This document shows positions 5,091-5,120 of a stretch of DNA of 5,120 nt, in pieces. Position numbers and translations under genes: made by a program. The DNA lies in assembly GCA_934256695.1 (NCBI GenBank), contig CAKQPE010000132.1:1-5120 (forward strand), written 5' to 3'. Below the pieces are notes generated by a model. The model had not been told where the DNA came from, did not search any database, and worked only from the letters and a program-made list of their open reading frames with translations. The DNA comes from an uncultured Eubacteriales bacterium (lineage in GTDB: Bacteria; Bacillota; Clostridia; Lachnospirales; Anaerotignaceae). The first letter of the stretch is position 1, and each line of letters starts with the position of its first letter.

Positions 5091-5120
5091 ACCGTGGGAC
5101 TCTGTCCCACACCCTGCGAT
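5091..5120 (+). repeat. GTGGGACTCTGTCCCAC-type intergenic hairpin repeat, copy 2 (cut by window end)
   Basis: GTGGGAC (5094-5100) and GTCCCAC (5104-5110) form a perfect 7-bp stem over TCT, followed by ACCCTGCGAT. It matches 3633-3661. The unit probably continues past the right edge, as copy 1 is the left end of a longer element. Confidence 0.75.

Overview
The window looks like chromosomal DNA from a low-GC Gram-positive anaerobe, probably of class Clostridia. The reasons are the A/T-rich third codon positions, strong AGGAGG-type ribosome binding sites, near-consensus sigma-A promoters, and intergenic GTGGGACTCTGTCCCAC hairpin repeats of a kind I associate with clostridial genomes. No genus can be named from the sequence alone.

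Bases 1-2251 hold a tandem toxin/immunity array on the + strand. It starts with the 3' part of a polymorphic toxin gene that runs off the left edge (1-651). Its C-terminus resembles the 'polymorphic toxin type 44' domain. Next come a small membrane protein that is probably its immunity protein (670-1038), a start-less second copy of the toxin tip (1037-1348), a second paralogous membrane protein (1369-1737), a 21-codon remnant of a third toxin tip (1730-1795) and a third membrane protein (1808-2251). This is the 'orphan tip plus immunity' layout known from Rhs, CDI and related contact-dependent toxins. Displaced tips keep a block of homology that would let them recombine into the full-length gene, and the immunity genes are retained. 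The array is visibly more A/T-rich than the genes to its right.

Bases 2252-3943 hold a housekeeping-type gene, a small hypothetical gene and a non-coding stretch. A DEDDh 3'-5' exonuclease is encoded on the - strand (2333-3091), with a strong terminator and an extended -10 promoter. Divergent from it is an 84-residue, very acidic protein of unknown function with its own near-consensus promoter (3263-3517). The following 460 bases carry no gene but several short inverted repeats, including a roughly 210-bp MITE-like unit.

Bases 3980-4999 encode a complete zinc-dependent deacylase/carboxypeptidase of the AstE/AspA (succinylglutamate desuccinylase/aspartoacylase) family, followed by a 14-bp-stem terminator. 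The window ends in a second copy of the intergenic hairpin repeat (5091-5120).

The part most worth attention is the array: three toxin tips at different stages of displacement, each followed by a member of one polytopic membrane-protein family that I do not recognise as a named immunity family.
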